From: Aliidiomarina indica
GTDB lineage: Bacteria; Pseudomonadota; Gammaproteobacteria; Enterobacterales; Alteromonadaceae
Direction of reading: 5' to 3'
NCBI RefSeq assembly: GCF_015354615.1
Contig: NZ_JACAVQ010000004.1
Coordinates: 124,001 to 188,000, forward strand
Length of the DNA stretch: 64,000 bases
The translations under genes and the position numbers were made by a program. The notes beneath the pieces were generated by a model. That model was not told the DNA's origin, did no database searches, and saw only the letters and a list, made by a program, of their open reading frames with translations. Of the stretch, positions 36,116 through 45,980 are shown one piece after another (position 1 is the stretch's first letter; the number at the start of each line of letters is the position of its first letter).

Positions 36116-37424
36116 CGAAACACTGTACCAGTATCTTGCAGAGGATGAAGATGCGCGGGTATGTAAAGACATCCCCGAAGATGCGTGTTCAGAGCAACCG
36201 AAAGCCTTCATGTTGCATCTGTGGTCGCTTACCTTAACCAAGCTCGGTGATTCTCTGGTGAGTGCTCGTTTGATTCTGCCGTGGATGCTCTCGGTGACCG
36301 GGGCCCCTGCTTTCTTTATCAGCATGTTAGTTCCGCTGAGAGAATCGTTGGCGCTGTTGCCCCAATTGTTTGTTGCCCAACGCATGCGTGAGCGCCCGCT
36401 ACGAAAATGGTTTTGGGTGGCCGGATCCATCGGGCAGGCGATCGCCTTGTTTGCAATTGTCGCCGGCTTATTCTGGCTAAATACGGAAACCCAGTTAACG
36501 CCGTTAGGGTTTGGCTGGTGGGTGATCGCTTGGCTCACAGTGTTTAGCTTGTCTCGGGGCGTTTGCTCGGTGGCAATGAAAGATGTCACCGGAAAAACGA
36601 TTTCTAAAACCCGGCGTGGGCGCCTCACCGGATTAGCTGCCACGAGCGCCGGATTTATGACCCTTGCTACCGCATTATTGATTATTTTTGCCCCCGAGGT
36701 GGAAGGAACCATGGGCTTGTTTGTGTTGCTGTTCGGTGGCGCAGGCATGTTGTGGTTAGTCGCTGCGTGGAGTTTTGCGCTGCTGCCGGAAGTACCGGGG
36801 GCAACTCAGGGCGGTGGAAATGCGATTACCGAGGCGATTAAATCACTCTCCTTGCTTTGGCGTGACCGTCAGTTTGGGGCCTTCGTGGCAACCCGCGCAC
36901 TGCTCGTGTCCTCTGCTTTTGCTATTCCCTACATTGTGGTTTTAATTCAGCGAGAAAGCAGTGGCGCCCTTACGGGGTTGGGAAGCCTCATGCTCGCAAG
37001 TGGCGCTGCGGGTATGCTAGCCGGACGTTTCTGGGGTGTTTGGTCGGATTCGGCGAGTCACCATGTGATGGCGGCCGCGGCATTTATGGCCTCGTTAGTG
37101 ATGGTGCTTACGCTCGTGATCGCCGCATTATCAGCGCCGCTTTTGGGGCATGTGGTGGTGGGTGGCGCGATTATTTTCCTTGCGGCTGTGGCCCATCACG
37201 GTGCGCGCGTTGGTCGCAAGACCTATCTGGTGGATATGGCAAATCAAGAAAATCGTGCGCAATACACGGCAGTGAGCAATACCGTGATCGGGATTATTCT
37301 GCTGTTGGGGATTCTACTCGGGGTGCTGGATGAATTTGCTGGCACCCATGCGGTACTTACCTTACTGGTTTTCATTGGGTTGATTGCGGGCTACCGTGCC
37401 CTGCGTTTGCCAGCGGTTGAGTAG
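36090..37424 (+). CDS. MFS transporter in the thiamine operon
   Basis: The 444-residue protein has about 12 membrane helices after a ~45-residue cytoplasmic N-terminus (DISETLYQYLAEDEDARVCKDIP). The start ATG at 36090 lies inside the kinase gene (26-base overlap) with AAGGGA at 36076. The helices 4/5 region has SRGVCSVAMKDVTGKTISKTRRGRLTG (in parts: VAMKDVTGKT, the RRGRLTG loop), seen in a poorly described MFS group. Substrate is unknown. Tight overlap suggests it works with thiamine uptake, but no sequence feature proves it. Confidence 0.8.
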   Translation: MSKHKRDISETLYQYLAEDEDARVCKDIPEDACSEQPKAFMLHLWSLTLTKLGDSLVSARLILPWMLSVTGAPAFFISMLVPLRESLALLPQLFVAQRMRERPLRKWFWVAGSIGQAIALFAIVAGLFWLNTETQLTPLGFGWWVIAWLTVFSLSRGVCSVAMKDVTGKTISKTRRGRLTGLAATSAGFMTLATALLIIFAPEVEGTMGLFVLLFGGAGMLWLVAAWSFALLPEVPGATQGGGNAITEAIKSLSLLWRDRQFGAFVATRALLVSSAFAIPYIVVLIQRESSGALTGLGSLMLASGAAGMLAGRFWGVWSDSASHHVMAAAAFMASLVMVLTLVIAALSAPLLGHVVVGGAIIFLAAVAHHGARVGRKTYLVDMANQENRAQYTAVSNTVIGIILLLGILLGVLDEFAGTHAVLTLLVFIGLIAGYRALRLPAVE

Positions 37425-37470
37425 CAACCGAACAATTGCTTGGTTACTGGCTCTGGCCACGGATTTTCTA

Positions 37471-37476
37471 TATAAT
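37471..37476 (+). promoter_or_regulatory. Candidate -10 element of trhO
   Basis: TATAAT occurs 57 bases before the trhO start, within a 108-base interval after the MFS gene. No good -35 is visible at 17 bases (TGGCTC at best). Confidence 0.35.
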
Positions 37477-37532
37477 CCGCGCCGTTCTGGCACTGAACTT
37501 ACGATTCAGCCAGCTAAGAGAAGGTAATAACT

Positions 37533-38453
37533 ATGCAGTATATTTGTGCGGCGCTCTACAAGTTCGTAGAGCTCAATGACTTTGAAGATATTCGTCAGCC
37601 ATTGTATGACGTGATGGCGCAGCATGAGGTGAAAGGAACACTCCTGTTAGCGCGAGAAGGTATCAATGGCACCATTTGTGGAACCCGCGAAGGGGTTGAC
37701 GCCACTCTCCAGTTTTTGCGAGACGATCCGCGCCTTGCAGACTTGGAACATAAAGAATCACCTAGCGAAACCCAAGCGTTTTATCGTACCAAAGTGAAGC
37801 TCAAAAAAGAGATTGTCACCATGGGTATGGATTGGATTGATCCGAAAAACGTGGTGGGTACTTACGTGAAACCGGAAGATTGGAATGCGTTGATTCGCGA
37901 CCCAGAAGTACTGGTGATTGATACGCGCAATGACTACGAGTACGCCGTAGGCACTTTTGCAGGCGCGGTCAACCCAAAAACTGAAACATTTCGGGAATTC
38001 CCAGAGTATGTGAAGGCCCATCTTGATAAAGAAAAACATAAGAAAGTGGCGATGTTTTGCACCGGTGGCATTCGTTGCGAGAAATCCACTGCCTATTTAA
38101 AAGAGCTCGGTTTTGATGAGGTGTATCACCTCCAAGGCGGCATTCTTAAGTACTTAGAAGAAGTGCCCGCAGAAGAGAGCACATGGAATGGTGAGTGTTT
38201 CGTATTTGACCAACGGGTCACTGTGAAGCACGGGCTTGAGCAGGGCAGTTACGATCAATGCTATGCGTGTCGGATGCCGATTACCGAGGAAGAAAAAGCC
38301 TCAGACAAGTATCAAAAAGGGGTAAGTTGTCCTCATTGCTTCGATAAAACCACACCGAGTCAGAAAGAGCGATTTGCTGAACGCGAACGCCAGATTGAGC
38401 TAGCCAAGCAGCGCGGAGAAAAGCATATTCGCGACGGCCGCCTTGAAGGTTAA
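37533..38453 (+). CDS. trhO: tRNA uridine(34) hydroxylase (rhodanese-related)
   Basis: TrhO (YceA) hydroxylates uridine 34 of some tRNAs to 5-hydroxyuridine using oxygen, the first step toward cmo5U/mcmo5U. The 306-residue protein begins with the acylphosphatase-like domain ([16 protein letters not shown]) and carries a rhodanese domain (about 120-220) with active-site loop CTGGIRC (Cys176-Cys182). A C-terminal Cys pair region (CYACR...CPHC) ends the chain. It is monocistronic with a clear bidirectional terminator 16 bases downstream. Confidence 0.94.
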   Translation: MQYICAALYKFVELNDFEDIRQPLYDVMAQHEVKGTLLLAREGINGTICGTREGVDATLQFLRDDPRLADLEHKESPSETQAFYRTKVKLKKEIVTMGMDWIDPKNVVGTYVKPEDWNALIRDPEVLVIDTRNDYEYAVGTFAGAVNPKTETFREFPEYVKAHLDKEKHKKVAMFCTGGIRCEKSTAYLKELGFDEVYHLQGGILKYLEEVPAEESTWNGECFVFDQRVTVKHGLEQGSYDQCYACRMPITEEEKASDKYQKGVSCPHCFDKTTPSQKERFAERERQIELAKQRGEKHIRDGRLEG

Positions 38454-38469
38454 GCGCCCCTAGATGCAG

Positions 38470-38508
38470 AAAAAGCGTGCCCCTGAGATTCAGTGGCACG
38501 CTTTTTTT
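38470..38508 (+). terminator. Bidirectional terminator between trhO and dps
   Basis: AAAAAGCGTGCC (38470-38481) pairs with GGCACGCTTTTT (38495-38506); an inner CTGA/TCAG pairing extends the stem. A run of T follows on the + strand and the A-run gives T on the minus strand, so it serves both convergent genes. Confidence 0.9.
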
Positions 38509-38520
38509 ATTGGGAGTTGC

Positions 38521-38994
38521 TTATCCTAAGTAGGCATTCAGCATCCACGCGGTTTTTTCTTGTTCTTTAATGTAGTCGCTCATTAACGAGGCCGTCCCTT
38601 CATCATTTGCGTCACTGGCCAATTGCAGGATATCTCGTTGCAGGGCAATCACTACCTGATAGCTGTCGAGTATTTGCTGAACGCACTCGCGCCCTTCATG
38701 CACATCTTTTGCTTCTTTAATCTGGCTTGATTCCAAATAGCTTGAATAGGCATGCCGTGGCCGTTGACCTAGCGTAAGAATGCGCTCTGCAACTTCGTCA
38801 ATTTTTAGCAACAGGTCATTGTAGGTCTCTTCAAATTTCACATGCAGCTCAAAGAATTTTTCGCCTCGCACATTCCAGTGAAATCCGCGCACGTTCATAT
38901 AAAATATTTGATAATTAGCCAATAACTGATTGAGCTTATCAGCTAACGATTTTGCGCTTTCGGTTTTGAGTCCTATTACACTTAACTGTGTCAT
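38521..38994 (-). CDS. dps: DNA starvation/stationary phase protection protein Dps
   Basis: Dps is a 12-subunit ferritin-like protein that stores iron with peroxide and shields DNA. The 157-residue protein has the inter-subunit ferroxidase residues in FHWNVRGEKFFELHVKFEE (His and Asp/Glu ligands, in parts: HWNV, FFELH, KFEE) and YNDLLLKIDEVAERILTLGQ. The start has a strong AAGGAGATT site. It lies 92 bases downstream of the ExeM-type nuclease gene on the same strand; its own promoter is expected in that gap. I could not call an OxyR or RpoS site. Confidence 0.93.
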   Translation of the reverse strand: MTQLSVIGLKTESAKSLADKLNQLLANYQIFYMNVRGFHWNVRGEKFFELHVKFEETYNDLLLKIDEVAERILTLGQRPRHAYSSYLESSQIKEAKDVHEGRECVQQILDSYQVVIALQRDILQLASDANDEGTASLMSDYIKEQEKTAWMLNAYLG

Positions 38995-39086
38995 TGTTGA
39001 ATCTCCTTGTGTCAGTCTATGCCATTAGCTTAGCAAAGCCCTGCCAGAAAGATATTGATCTAAATGAATCATTCCGTTCGCTTTTA

Positions 39087-40871
39087 TCAATGCAGCCGTT
39101 CTGTTTCAAGAACCACAATAATCGGGTCGTGGTCAGACGCTCGATAGGGTGCTTGCGAATACCATGCCTGCCGTTGCTCCGGCGTTTTTTGCCCGAACGG
39201 ATATTCAAATGCAACGGGCTCATCGGCGTTTACATGCCAATGCCGCAAACCTCGCACTGCGTCTTTGATCGATTCATGAGCAAGTATGTGATCAAGGCTC
39301 CCTTTTTCACCGCGAAATACATAGGAGTAGCCTTCCGGCTCAAATGTCTCTGCGAGATTGAGGTAGCCGAAGTCGGCGAGTTTTTGTATCGGATCTTCTT
39401 GTGCATACGCGTTAAAATCGCCTAAAACAACATAGTTCTGGTGATTGATGCTAAGAGGATTGCTCTCAAGCCAGCGAACAAGCTCCTCAGCAGCTTGTGT
39501 ACGAAGAGGGTTCCAACAACCTTGCCCATCGCCTTGATTGGCATTTATATCGTCGCTAGCGCGCGGACAGCTGCCCTTCGATTTAAAGTGATTGGCAACC
39601 ACAGCGACTTCTTTGTTGGACGCCAAGACTCGGAAGTTCTGTGCCAACGGCGGACGACTCCCCCAGTTAAAGGCACCTTCTGTGGTCCAACGAAGAGCAC
39701 TGATGGGCTCTACGCGGTCGCGGCGATAAATGAGCGCTTGCGTAATCGCATCGCCACCCACTCGCGGGGCATCGGCGCTGCTAAATGCATACACATCGCT
39801 GCCGATGGCTTGGTTGAGGCCCCGAGTAAGATCTTGGATGGCGCTAGTGCTATCAAAGCCATCGTTTTCCATCTCCATGAGCGCATAGATATCACCATCC
39901 AAAGCAATGATGGTGTTAATGATGCGCACCCGCTGCCGCTCAAACTCGGCAGGCGTTTCAGCACCGCGTGGGGTAGGGAATCCGCCGCCTTGGCCATCGC
40001 CGTTAAAGTAATTGAGCACGTTGAAAGCGACCACGCGAAGATCCCCCTCATCGAAGGAAGGCACTTCCGGACGCGGATTGGTGGCTTCAAAATGAGGCTC
40101 GGCTACCGGGTGGAAATGGAAATTGCGCCCTTCGATAACAAACACACCCTCTAAGTTGGAGACGGTATCGCCAGTTCTTACAGGTCGTTCAATATGTAGC
40201 CCAGGTGCCGGGTAGCGAACCGTTTCTGGATACTCCTGCTGAGAACCATCGTCGAGCACAAAGCGGCGCGCGTTGTTCAGCGCTGCTAATTGTGCTGCTT
40301 CTGCGCCGGGGCTAACCACTTGGGTCGGTACCCAGAGTCGTTCGCTTGCGACATCGAGGGTTCCAAATCGGGCTAATTGGTAATGACCGATGACCGTCAG
40401 CGGCGGCTCGATGCGTACCCGCTGAAACAGCACGTCAGAAAGTGATGCATCAGCGCTAAGCGGAAAATCAATAGCTGTTGTGGTCACCGGTTGATTATTG
40501 GCGCATACGGTAAAGTGACGCACATCGGTTAGTTTATAATGACCTTGATAGGATGCGACTGTGCCGGTTACGCGAACCCGATCGCCTACTTGAACCTCCG
40601 TCACATCGTGATTCTCGCGGACGAACGCAGCGCCAGAATCACTCTGAACAAAGAGCCCAGAAAGCTTATCTTCCCCCAGAAACTCGCCATGAACCGTGGC
40701 TTCAATGGCAATGGTTTGGCCAACGCGAGAGCCTAAATTGGCAAGACCAATACTCGCCTCGCCGCATTGCCCGTTGATTTCCGAAGCATCTGATATGGCT
40801 GATGGGTCGTCACTACATGCGCTGATCAGCAAAAGCGCACTGAAAGAGATGAAAATACGAAATTTAGTCAC
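39087..40871 (-). CDS. Extracellular nuclease, ExeM/NucH type, predicted lipoprotein
   Basis: The 594-residue predicted lipoprotein starts at a GTG (40871) overlapping the pheA stop by 8 bases (GTGACTAA). This start gives a normal signal with lipobox ISAC (Cys19); earlier ATGs in pheA would give a long unusual N-terminus. An OB-fold-like domain (about 30-160) precedes an exo/endonuclease/phosphatase domain starting at LRVVAFNVLNYFNG, with catalytic segments MEMENDGFD, VVLGDFNAYAQEDP and ASDHDPIIVV. ExeM-type enzymes degrade extracellular DNA, aiding phosphate scavenging or biofilm dispersal. Coupling to pheA is unusual. Confidence 0.88.
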   Translation of the reverse strand: MTKFRIFISFSALLLISACSDDPSAISDASEINGQCGEASIGLANLGSRVGQTIAIEATVHGEFLGEDKLSGLFVQSDSGAAFVRENHDVTEVQVGDRVRVTGTVASYQGHYKLTDVRHFTVCANNQPVTTTAIDFPLSADASLSDVLFQRVRIEPPLTVIGHYQLARFGTLDVASERLWVPTQVVSPGAEAAQLAALNNARRFVLDDGSQQEYPETVRYPAPGLHIERPVRTGDTVSNLEGVFVIEGRNFHFHPVAEPHFEATNPRPEVPSFDEGDLRVVAFNVLNYFNGDGQGGGFPTPRGAETPAEFERQRVRIINTIIALDGDIYALMEMENDGFDSTSAIQDLTRGLNQAIGSDVYAFSSADAPRVGGDAITQALIYRRDRVEPISALRWTTEGAFNWGSRPPLAQNFRVLASNKEVAVVANHFKSKGSCPRASDDINANQGDGQGCWNPLRTQAAEELVRWLESNPLSINHQNYVVLGDFNAYAQEDPIQKLADFGYLNLAETFEPEGYSYVFRGEKGSLDHILAHESIKDAVRGLRHWHVNADEPVAFEYPFGQKTPEQRQAWYSQAPYRASDHDPIIVVLETERLH

Positions 40872-42030
40872 GGTGGCGTCGCTCCGGGTGAATAACATGG
40901 GTGGCTTTGATGCGTTCATCTGCATAACAGCCGAGAACTTTAATAAAACGGGTCATCGACTTGAGTTCCTTCACCGCAGCTTGCCATTCAGAGCTTTGCT
41001 CATGGATGGCGATATCAATGTAGAACAACTCTTCCCAAGGGTTGCCGGGCATCGGGCGAGACTCAAGTTTGATCAGGTTTAATTCATGCTGGCGCAAAAT
41101 AATCAGCGCATCAGCGAGGGCGCCAGGATGGTTGTGGGTGGCCATAATGACGCTGGTTCGTGCTGGAAGCTGATGTGGGACTTTTACCGGCTGCCGTTGC
41201 ACCAAAATAAAGCGGGTTTGGTTTTCAGGTTGATCGGCCAAGTTGTTAGCAACCGCGACTAAACGAAATAGCGCCCCACCACTTTGCGAACCAAGCGCTG
41301 CAACGCCGGGCTCTTTGCTCAGGGCCACTTTCTCCATAGCATGGGCCGATGATGGGCAGGCCACAATATTGACGTTGTCTAAATGACTTAGGTAGCGTGA
41401 ACATTGGGCAATGGCCTGAGGATGCCCATACAAGGTGGTGATGGGGGATTCTTCATCGCCCTCCCGCACCAGAATTTGGTGCTCCACCGAAAGGTAGGTT
41501 TCCGCGACAATATGTAAATCAGTATGCCGCAGTAAATCGTATACTTCGTTGATGGAGCCGGATGTGGAGTTCTCTATCGGTAAAATACCAAGTGGCGTGC
41601 GACCATCTTCGACCGCGGTTAGCACATCCCGAAAGGTTTCACAGGATAGTCCTTGTAGGTGACATTGACGGCGTCCCGCGTACCCTTGCGCGGCTAAATG
41701 GGAATAACTGCCAGCGGTTCCTAAATGGGCAATATGCAGGGTTCCAGTGCCCTTGCCTTGCTGAATCCACGCTTGTTGCATCAACACCGAGTCTTCAATA
41801 ATGATGTGATAAAGGCGCGTTAAGTAACCGGGATCTAAGCCTAACTCAGCGCCTTGTTCCATTAATTGAAGTAGCAGTGATGCTTCGCGCTCGGTGTCGC
41901 GAATTGTGCTGGCTTGGGTGGCTTTGCTTTGTGCTACGGCTAGAGCTACATCGCGACGTTCTGCCAAACATTGCAGAATGCGCGAATCAATCGCTTCAAT
42001 TTTCTTTCTAAGTTCTTTCAGATCCATCAA
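40864..42030 (-). CDS. pheA: Bifunctional chorismate mutase/prephenate dehydratase (P-protein)
   Basis: PheA turns chorismate into prephenate and then phenylpyruvate for phenylalanine. The 388-residue protein (386 in E. coli) has an AroQ chorismate mutase domain (1-90; LRKKIEAIDSRILQ), a prephenate dehydratase domain (about 100-280) with NQTRFILV (TRF at 272-274), and the ACT regulatory domain with GALADAL (303-309) and ESRP (323-326), the Phe-binding residues. I looked for a Phe-rich leader peptide/attenuator upstream (42031-42168) and found none. The stop overlaps the nuclease gene. Confidence 0.96.
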   Translation of the reverse strand: MMDLKELRKKIEAIDSRILQCLAERRDVALAVAQSKATQASTIRDTEREASLLLQLMEQGAELGLDPGYLTRLYHIIIEDSVLMQQAWIQQGKGTGTLHIAHLGTAGSYSHLAAQGYAGRRQCHLQGLSCETFRDVLTAVEDGRTPLGILPIENSTSGSINEVYDLLRHTDLHIVAETYLSVEHQILVREGDEESPITTLYGHPQAIAQCSRYLSHLDNVNIVACPSSAHAMEKVALSKEPGVAALGSQSGGALFRLVAVANNLADQPENQTRFILVQRQPVKVPHQLPARTSVIMATHNHPGALADALIILRQHELNLIKLESRPMPGNPWEELFYIDIAIHEQSSEWQAAVKELKSMTRFIKVLGCYADERIKATHVIHPERRHRD

Positions 42031-42168
42031 TCGACCTACTACGTTTACTGTCGCGAACTGAACACTATCACTTATTTACGCTCATTTTTCTATCTCTACG
42101 GGATCGTTTATAGTGCGCTACTGCAGGATTTTTATAGAAACACGCGTTAAAACCCGAAGGAGTAAGTC

Positions 42169-42792
42169 ATGAGGCATCTGAAAGTAGCTGCAGCACTAGG
42201 AACCAGCCTGATTTTTTTAAGTGCATGTGGTACTGAGCAAAGCCAAGAAGCGGACGCGTCCGAGGTGCAGTCGCCCCAGACTCAGTTTTTTTATCAACTT
42301 GCCACCTTGTGTGGGCAAGCCTACGCCGGTGAGCGCGTGGTAGCTCGCCCAGGACGCGATTTACTTGAAGGCGATGAAGCACTGATTGTGCATTTTCGGG
42401 AGTGTTCGGAGAATCGAATTTGGGCACCCTTTCACATAGAAAAGCCTGAAGATAACAGTTGGGATCGTTCGCGTACGTGGATTTACACCTTACATGACGA
42501 CCATATCGAACTTTATCATGATCATCGCCATGCAGATGGCACGCCGGAGGACGACTCAGGCTATGGTGGCAACACGGTAACTGCAGGAAGCCCTGATCGA
42601 CAAATGTTTATCTATACGGCCCGAACTGGCGAACAGGGTGAAGTACTCGGTTGGCGCATCGAAATTGTGCCAGGTGAGCGTTACACCTATGGCACCATGG
42701 CCGATGGCGATTGGACCTGGCGTATCGATTTCGATTTATCACAACCGATTGAGCCTCCACCCGCGCCTTGGGGTTATGAAAAGGGCGAGTAG
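42169..42792 (+). CDS. Unknown lipoprotein
   Basis: The 207-residue product has a lipoprotein signal with lipobox LSAC (Cys20) and a strong GAAGGAG ribosome binding site. The mature part is acidic and rich in aromatic residues: LCGQAYAGERV, HFRECSENRIWAPFHIE, DRSRTWIYTLHDDHIELYHDHRHADGTPED and DWTWRIDFDL (in fragments). The HDHRHADG stretch and two cysteines in the front half are the most distinctive points. I do not recognise the family; it looks like conserved periplasmic proteins of marine gammaproteobacteria. It is divergent from pheA and abuts cfa tail to tail. Confidence 0.75.
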   Translation: MRHLKVAAALGTSLIFLSACGTEQSQEADASEVQSPQTQFFYQLATLCGQAYAGERVVARPGRDLLEGDEALIVHFRECSENRIWAPFHIEKPEDNSWDRSRTWIYTLHDDHIELYHDHRHADGTPEDDSGYGGNTVTAGSPDRQMFIYTARTGEQGEVLGWRIEIVPGERYTYGTMADGDWTWRIDFDLSQPIEPPPAPWGYEKGE

Positions 42793-43932
42793 TCAGAAAG
42801 AGTCGACCGAGCCTGAATCGAGGTTCGGTCGCTGATAACCACCAATCTTCCCTTGTGGCGAGAGTACCCACTGCCATAACTGAATGTCCCGCGCCCGAAA
42901 AGCGCCGGCACAGGAAAGCAGGTAATAACGCCACATCCGATAAAAGCGGTCGCCATACTCGTCTTTGAATTGGTGCCAATGGTTCTCAAAGTTTTTATGC
43001 CACGCCATGAGGGTGCGGTCATAATCAGCACCAAAGTTATGTAAATCTTCGACGACGAACAAGCCTTCGGCAGCACGGCTGATCTGTTGTAATGCAGGCA
43101 GCTCGCCGTTCGGGAAAATATACTTGGCGATAAATGGGTCGGGCATGGTGTTGGCGCGATTGCGCCCTATGGTATGCAACAGGGCTAAGCCATCTGCCCG
43201 TAAGCAGCGATGGACCACGTCGAAAAAAGTCCGGTGATTTTTCGGACCGACGTGCTCGAACATACCTAAACTCACTACCCGGTCGGCCTTTACATCGAGG
43301 GAACGATAATCTTGCTCATGAATCTCGATGGGGTAGTCGGCGCAAAGCTCACGAGCCAGAGCCGCTTGCTGTTTTGAGATGGTAATGCCAACACACTCAA
43401 CACCATAATGCTCCGCGGCGTAGCGCATAAAACTCCCCCAACCACAGCCAATATCGAGAACTTTCATGCCAGGTTGAAGTTCGAGCTTACGGCAGGTTAG
43501 CTCGAGTTTATCTTTCTGTGCCTCTTCTAGATTGCTCGCCTGTTGCCAGAAGCCACAGGTGTATGTCAGTCGTGAATCCAGCATAGCTTGGTAGAATGAG
43601 TTGCCGAGATCGTAATGAGCTTGCCCTACCTGCCACGCGCGTTTACGGCTTTGTAAATTGAACCAGCGGTTTTTCAGGGTGTGCCACAAGAGCCGACCGG
43701 GGCTCACTTGTTCATGCACATCGTTGCGTAGTAAACGAAAGAAAAACTCATCCAGCGCATCGCAATCCCATTCTCTATCCATATAGGCTTCGCCCAATCC
43801 GAGATTGCCTCGCGCCATGGCTTGGGCAAGCGCACGGTCACTGTGCAACTTCATATCCCAAGGTCGTTCTCCATTTACTTCAATATCCGCTGTTTTTAGC
43901 AAACGTTCCGCAAGACGATAAGAACTACTCAT
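42793..43932 (-). CDS. cfa: Cyclopropane-fatty-acyl-phospholipid synthase
   Basis: Cfa methylenates unsaturated acyl chains of membrane phospholipids using SAM, usually in stationary phase or acid stress. The 379-residue protein (382 in E. coli) has the N-terminal lipid-binding domain (LGLGEAYMDREWDCDALDEFFFRLL, in parts) and the SAM motif VLDIGCGWG at 158-166. YTCGFW at about 124 and IFPNGELP in the C-terminal half are family marks. It is single, divergent from udk by 163 bases. Its last codons contain an 11-pair inverted repeat (42804-42831). Confidence 0.94.
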   Translation of the reverse strand: MSSSYRLAERLLKTADIEVNGERPWDMKLHSDRALAQAMARGNLGLGEAYMDREWDCDALDEFFFRLLRNDVHEQVSPGRLLWHTLKNRWFNLQSRKRAWQVGQAHYDLGNSFYQAMLDSRLTYTCGFWQQASNLEEAQKDKLELTCRKLELQPGMKVLDIGCGWGSFMRYAAEHYGVECVGITISKQQAALARELCADYPIEIHEQDYRSLDVKADRVVSLGMFEHVGPKNHRTFFDVVHRCLRADGLALLHTIGRNRANTMPDPFIAKYIFPNGELPALQQISRAAEGLFVVEDLHNFGADYDRTLMAWHKNFENHWHQFKDEYGDRFYRMWRYYLLSCAGAFRARDIQLWQWVLSPQGKIGGYQRPNLDSGSVDSF

Positions 43933-44095
43933 GCAAATAACCCTTTAGCTGCCGAATTTAATTTTTATGTAGTTCAAAAATAGCAAATTTTTCGGTTCTT
44001 GCTGCTCTTTTCCGTCGATTTGCTGAATTTCGTATTTATAAATGACGCGTAATTCGGGATAATGCCCGCCATTGTGTCTGTAATGTCAACGCAAC

Positions 44096-44740
44096 GTGGG
44101 TCTCTCAGTGGGAAAAACAACGATTATTGCGATCGCAGGACCGTCTGCCTCAGGAAAGAGTTTATTCGCCTCTACTGTGTATCAGGAGCTGGTGGCTGAA
44201 CTGGGTGGCGAGCGAATTTCAGTGCTTTCAGAAGACGCGTATTACCGCGATCAAAGCCATTTATCACTAGACCAACGGGTGTTAACAAATTACGACCATC
44301 CGAGTGCGTTTGAACATGAGTTACTCACCAAGCACCTGCAACAATTGCGCGATGGCAACGCTGTAGATATGCCTCAGTACAGCTATAAAGAGCATACCCG
44401 GTTGGAGCAAACCATTCAGGTAACCCCAGCGCGGGTTATTTTAGTTGAGGGAATCCTCCTCTTATGTGATCCTCGATTACGTGAGCAGTTTGATATTTCA
44501 GTATTTATGGATACGCCGTTGGATATCTGTTTGTTGCGCCGCATCAATCGAGATATTGAGCGCCGAGGGCGATCGTTGAGTTCAATTACCGAGCAATATG
44601 AGAACTATGTTCGCCCCGCATTTTTTGAATTTATATTTCCGTCGAAGCAGTTTGCGGATCTTGTGGTGACCCGAGGCGGTCAGAATGAGATCGCGATCGA
44701 TATAATTAAAACAAAGATTCGTCAACTTCTAGCGGAGTAG
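44096..44740 (+). CDS. udk: Uridine kinase
   Basis: Udk phosphorylates uridine and cytidine to UMP and CMP for pyrimidine salvage. The 214-residue protein has P-loop GPSASGKS (15-22), [22 protein letters not shown] and the LID-like [13 protein letters not shown]. The start is a GTG at 44096; a second GTG at 44108 would remove four residues, and neither has a clear ribosome binding site, so the exact start is uncertain. A concentrative nucleoside transporter follows after 28 bases, so uptake and phosphorylation are encoded together. Confidence 0.93.
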   Translation: MGLSVGKTTIIAIAGPSASGKSLFASTVYQELVAELGGERISVLSEDAYYRDQSHLSLDQRVLTNYDHPSAFEHELLTKHLQQLRDGNAVDMPQYSYKEHTRLEQTIQVTPARVILVEGILLLCDPRLREQFDISVFMDTPLDICLLRRINRDIERRGRSLSSITEQYENYVRPAFFEFIFPSKQFADLVVTRGGQNEIAIDIIKTKIRQLLAE

Positions 44741-44768
44741 CGGACCCGGGTAAGTTAAGGGATATACA

Positions 44769-45980
44769 ATGATAAGCCTAATCGGCATGGCGTTTCTGCT
44801 TGCAGTCGCATTTGCTTTCTCAACAAAACGATCGTCCATTCGTTGGCGCACTGTAGGCCTCGCGTTCGCGCTACAAGCTGGGTTGGGAGCCTTTGTGCTT
44901 TACGTTCCTCTTGGCCAAGATTTACTCGGTGGCATCGCTTTCGGGGTGGCGGCCGTAATCGGCTATGCAGGTGACGGCATTAGTTTCCTATTTGGCGATC
45001 TGGGTAACTATTCGCAGGGCTTTATCTTCGCGATTCACGTGCTAAGTGTCATTGTATTCTTCTCCTCCTTAATTTCTGTGTTGTATCACATTGGCATTAT
45101 GACCCGTGTGATTAACTTAATCGGTGGTGCATTACAGAAATTGCTTGGCACCAGCCGTCCCGAGTCAATGTCTGCCGCGGCAAATATTTTTGTCGGCCAA
45201 ACGGAAGCGCCATTAGTGGTGCGTCCATTTATTCCTAATATGACCCGCTCAGAGCTTTTCGCCGTAATGGTAGGCGGACTCGGTTCGATCGCAGGGTCGG
45301 TACTGGCCGGTTATGCCGGTTTAGGTATTGAGCTGAAGTATCTCATCGCGGCTTGCTTTATGGCGGCGCCCGGGGCCTTGTTAATGGCCAAAATTATTGT
45401 TCCGGAAACAGAAGAGCCGAATAACATCATCGAGAATGTGCCCACAGAAGAGCGTCGTGCAAATGTAATTGATGCGGCTGCATCGGGTGCGTCGAGCGGG
45501 ATGCAGTTAGCCCTGAACGTCGGCGCAATGTTGTTGGCTTTTGTGGCTTTAATTGCCTTAGTCAATGGTGTTTTAGGCTTTGTAGGCGGCTTCTTCGGTT
45601 ACGACGAGCTGACCATGCAAACAATTTTTGGCTTTATTTTCCAGCCGTTAGCTTTCGTTATGGGTATTCCATGGGCTGAGGCGCAACAAGCGGGTAGCTT
45701 TATAGGTCAAAAGCTCGTCATTAATGAATTTGTTGCTTATCTCGATTTCGCTCAAGTGAAAGATGAAATGAGTATGCAGAGCCAGGTCATTATTACCTTT
45801 ATGCTCTGCGGTTTCGCCAATTTCTCGTCCATTGCCATTTTGTTAGGTGGATTAGGTGGGATGGCCCCGAGCCGACGTAAAGATATTGCAACGATGGGTA
45901 TGCGGGCGCTGTTAGCTGCTACGCTAGCAAACCTAATGAGTGCTTGTATTGCTGGCTTCTTTTTCGCGCTGGCAGCTTAG
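44769..45980 (+). CDS. NupC/CNT family nucleoside transporter
   Basis: The 403-residue inner-membrane protein matches concentrative nucleoside transporters: [15 protein letters not shown] (the QTEAP substrate/sodium site), [27 protein letters not shown] and [21 protein letters not shown] (in parts). It imports nucleosides with sodium or protons. Its position after udk suggests uridine or other pyrimidine nucleosides as substrate. The coupling ion cannot be read here; sodium is plausible in a marine host. Confidence 0.92.
   Translation: MISLIGMAFLLAVAFAFSTKRSSIRWRTVGLAFALQAGLGAFVLYVPLGQDLLGGIAFGVAAVIGYAGDGISFLFGDLGNYSQGFIFAIHVLSVIVFFSSLISVLYHIGIMTRVINLIGGALQKLLGTSRPESMSAAANIFVGQTEAPLVVRPFIPNMTRSELFAVMVGGLGSIAGSVLAGYAGLGIELKYLIAACFMAAPGALLMAKIIVPETEEPNNIIENVPTEERRANVIDAAASGASSGMQLALNVGAMLLAFVALIALVNGVLGFVGGFFGYDELTMQTIFGFIFQPLAFVMGIPWAEAQQAGSFIGQKLVINEFVAYLDFAQVKDEMSMQSQVIITFMLCGFANFSSIAILLGGLGGMAPSRRKDIATMGMRALLAATLANLMSACIAGFFFALAA

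Noticed and set aside
42031-42168. Phe-rich leader peptide or attenuator before pheA
   Set aside because: I searched the minus strand and found no Phe-rich short frame and no terminator hairpin.
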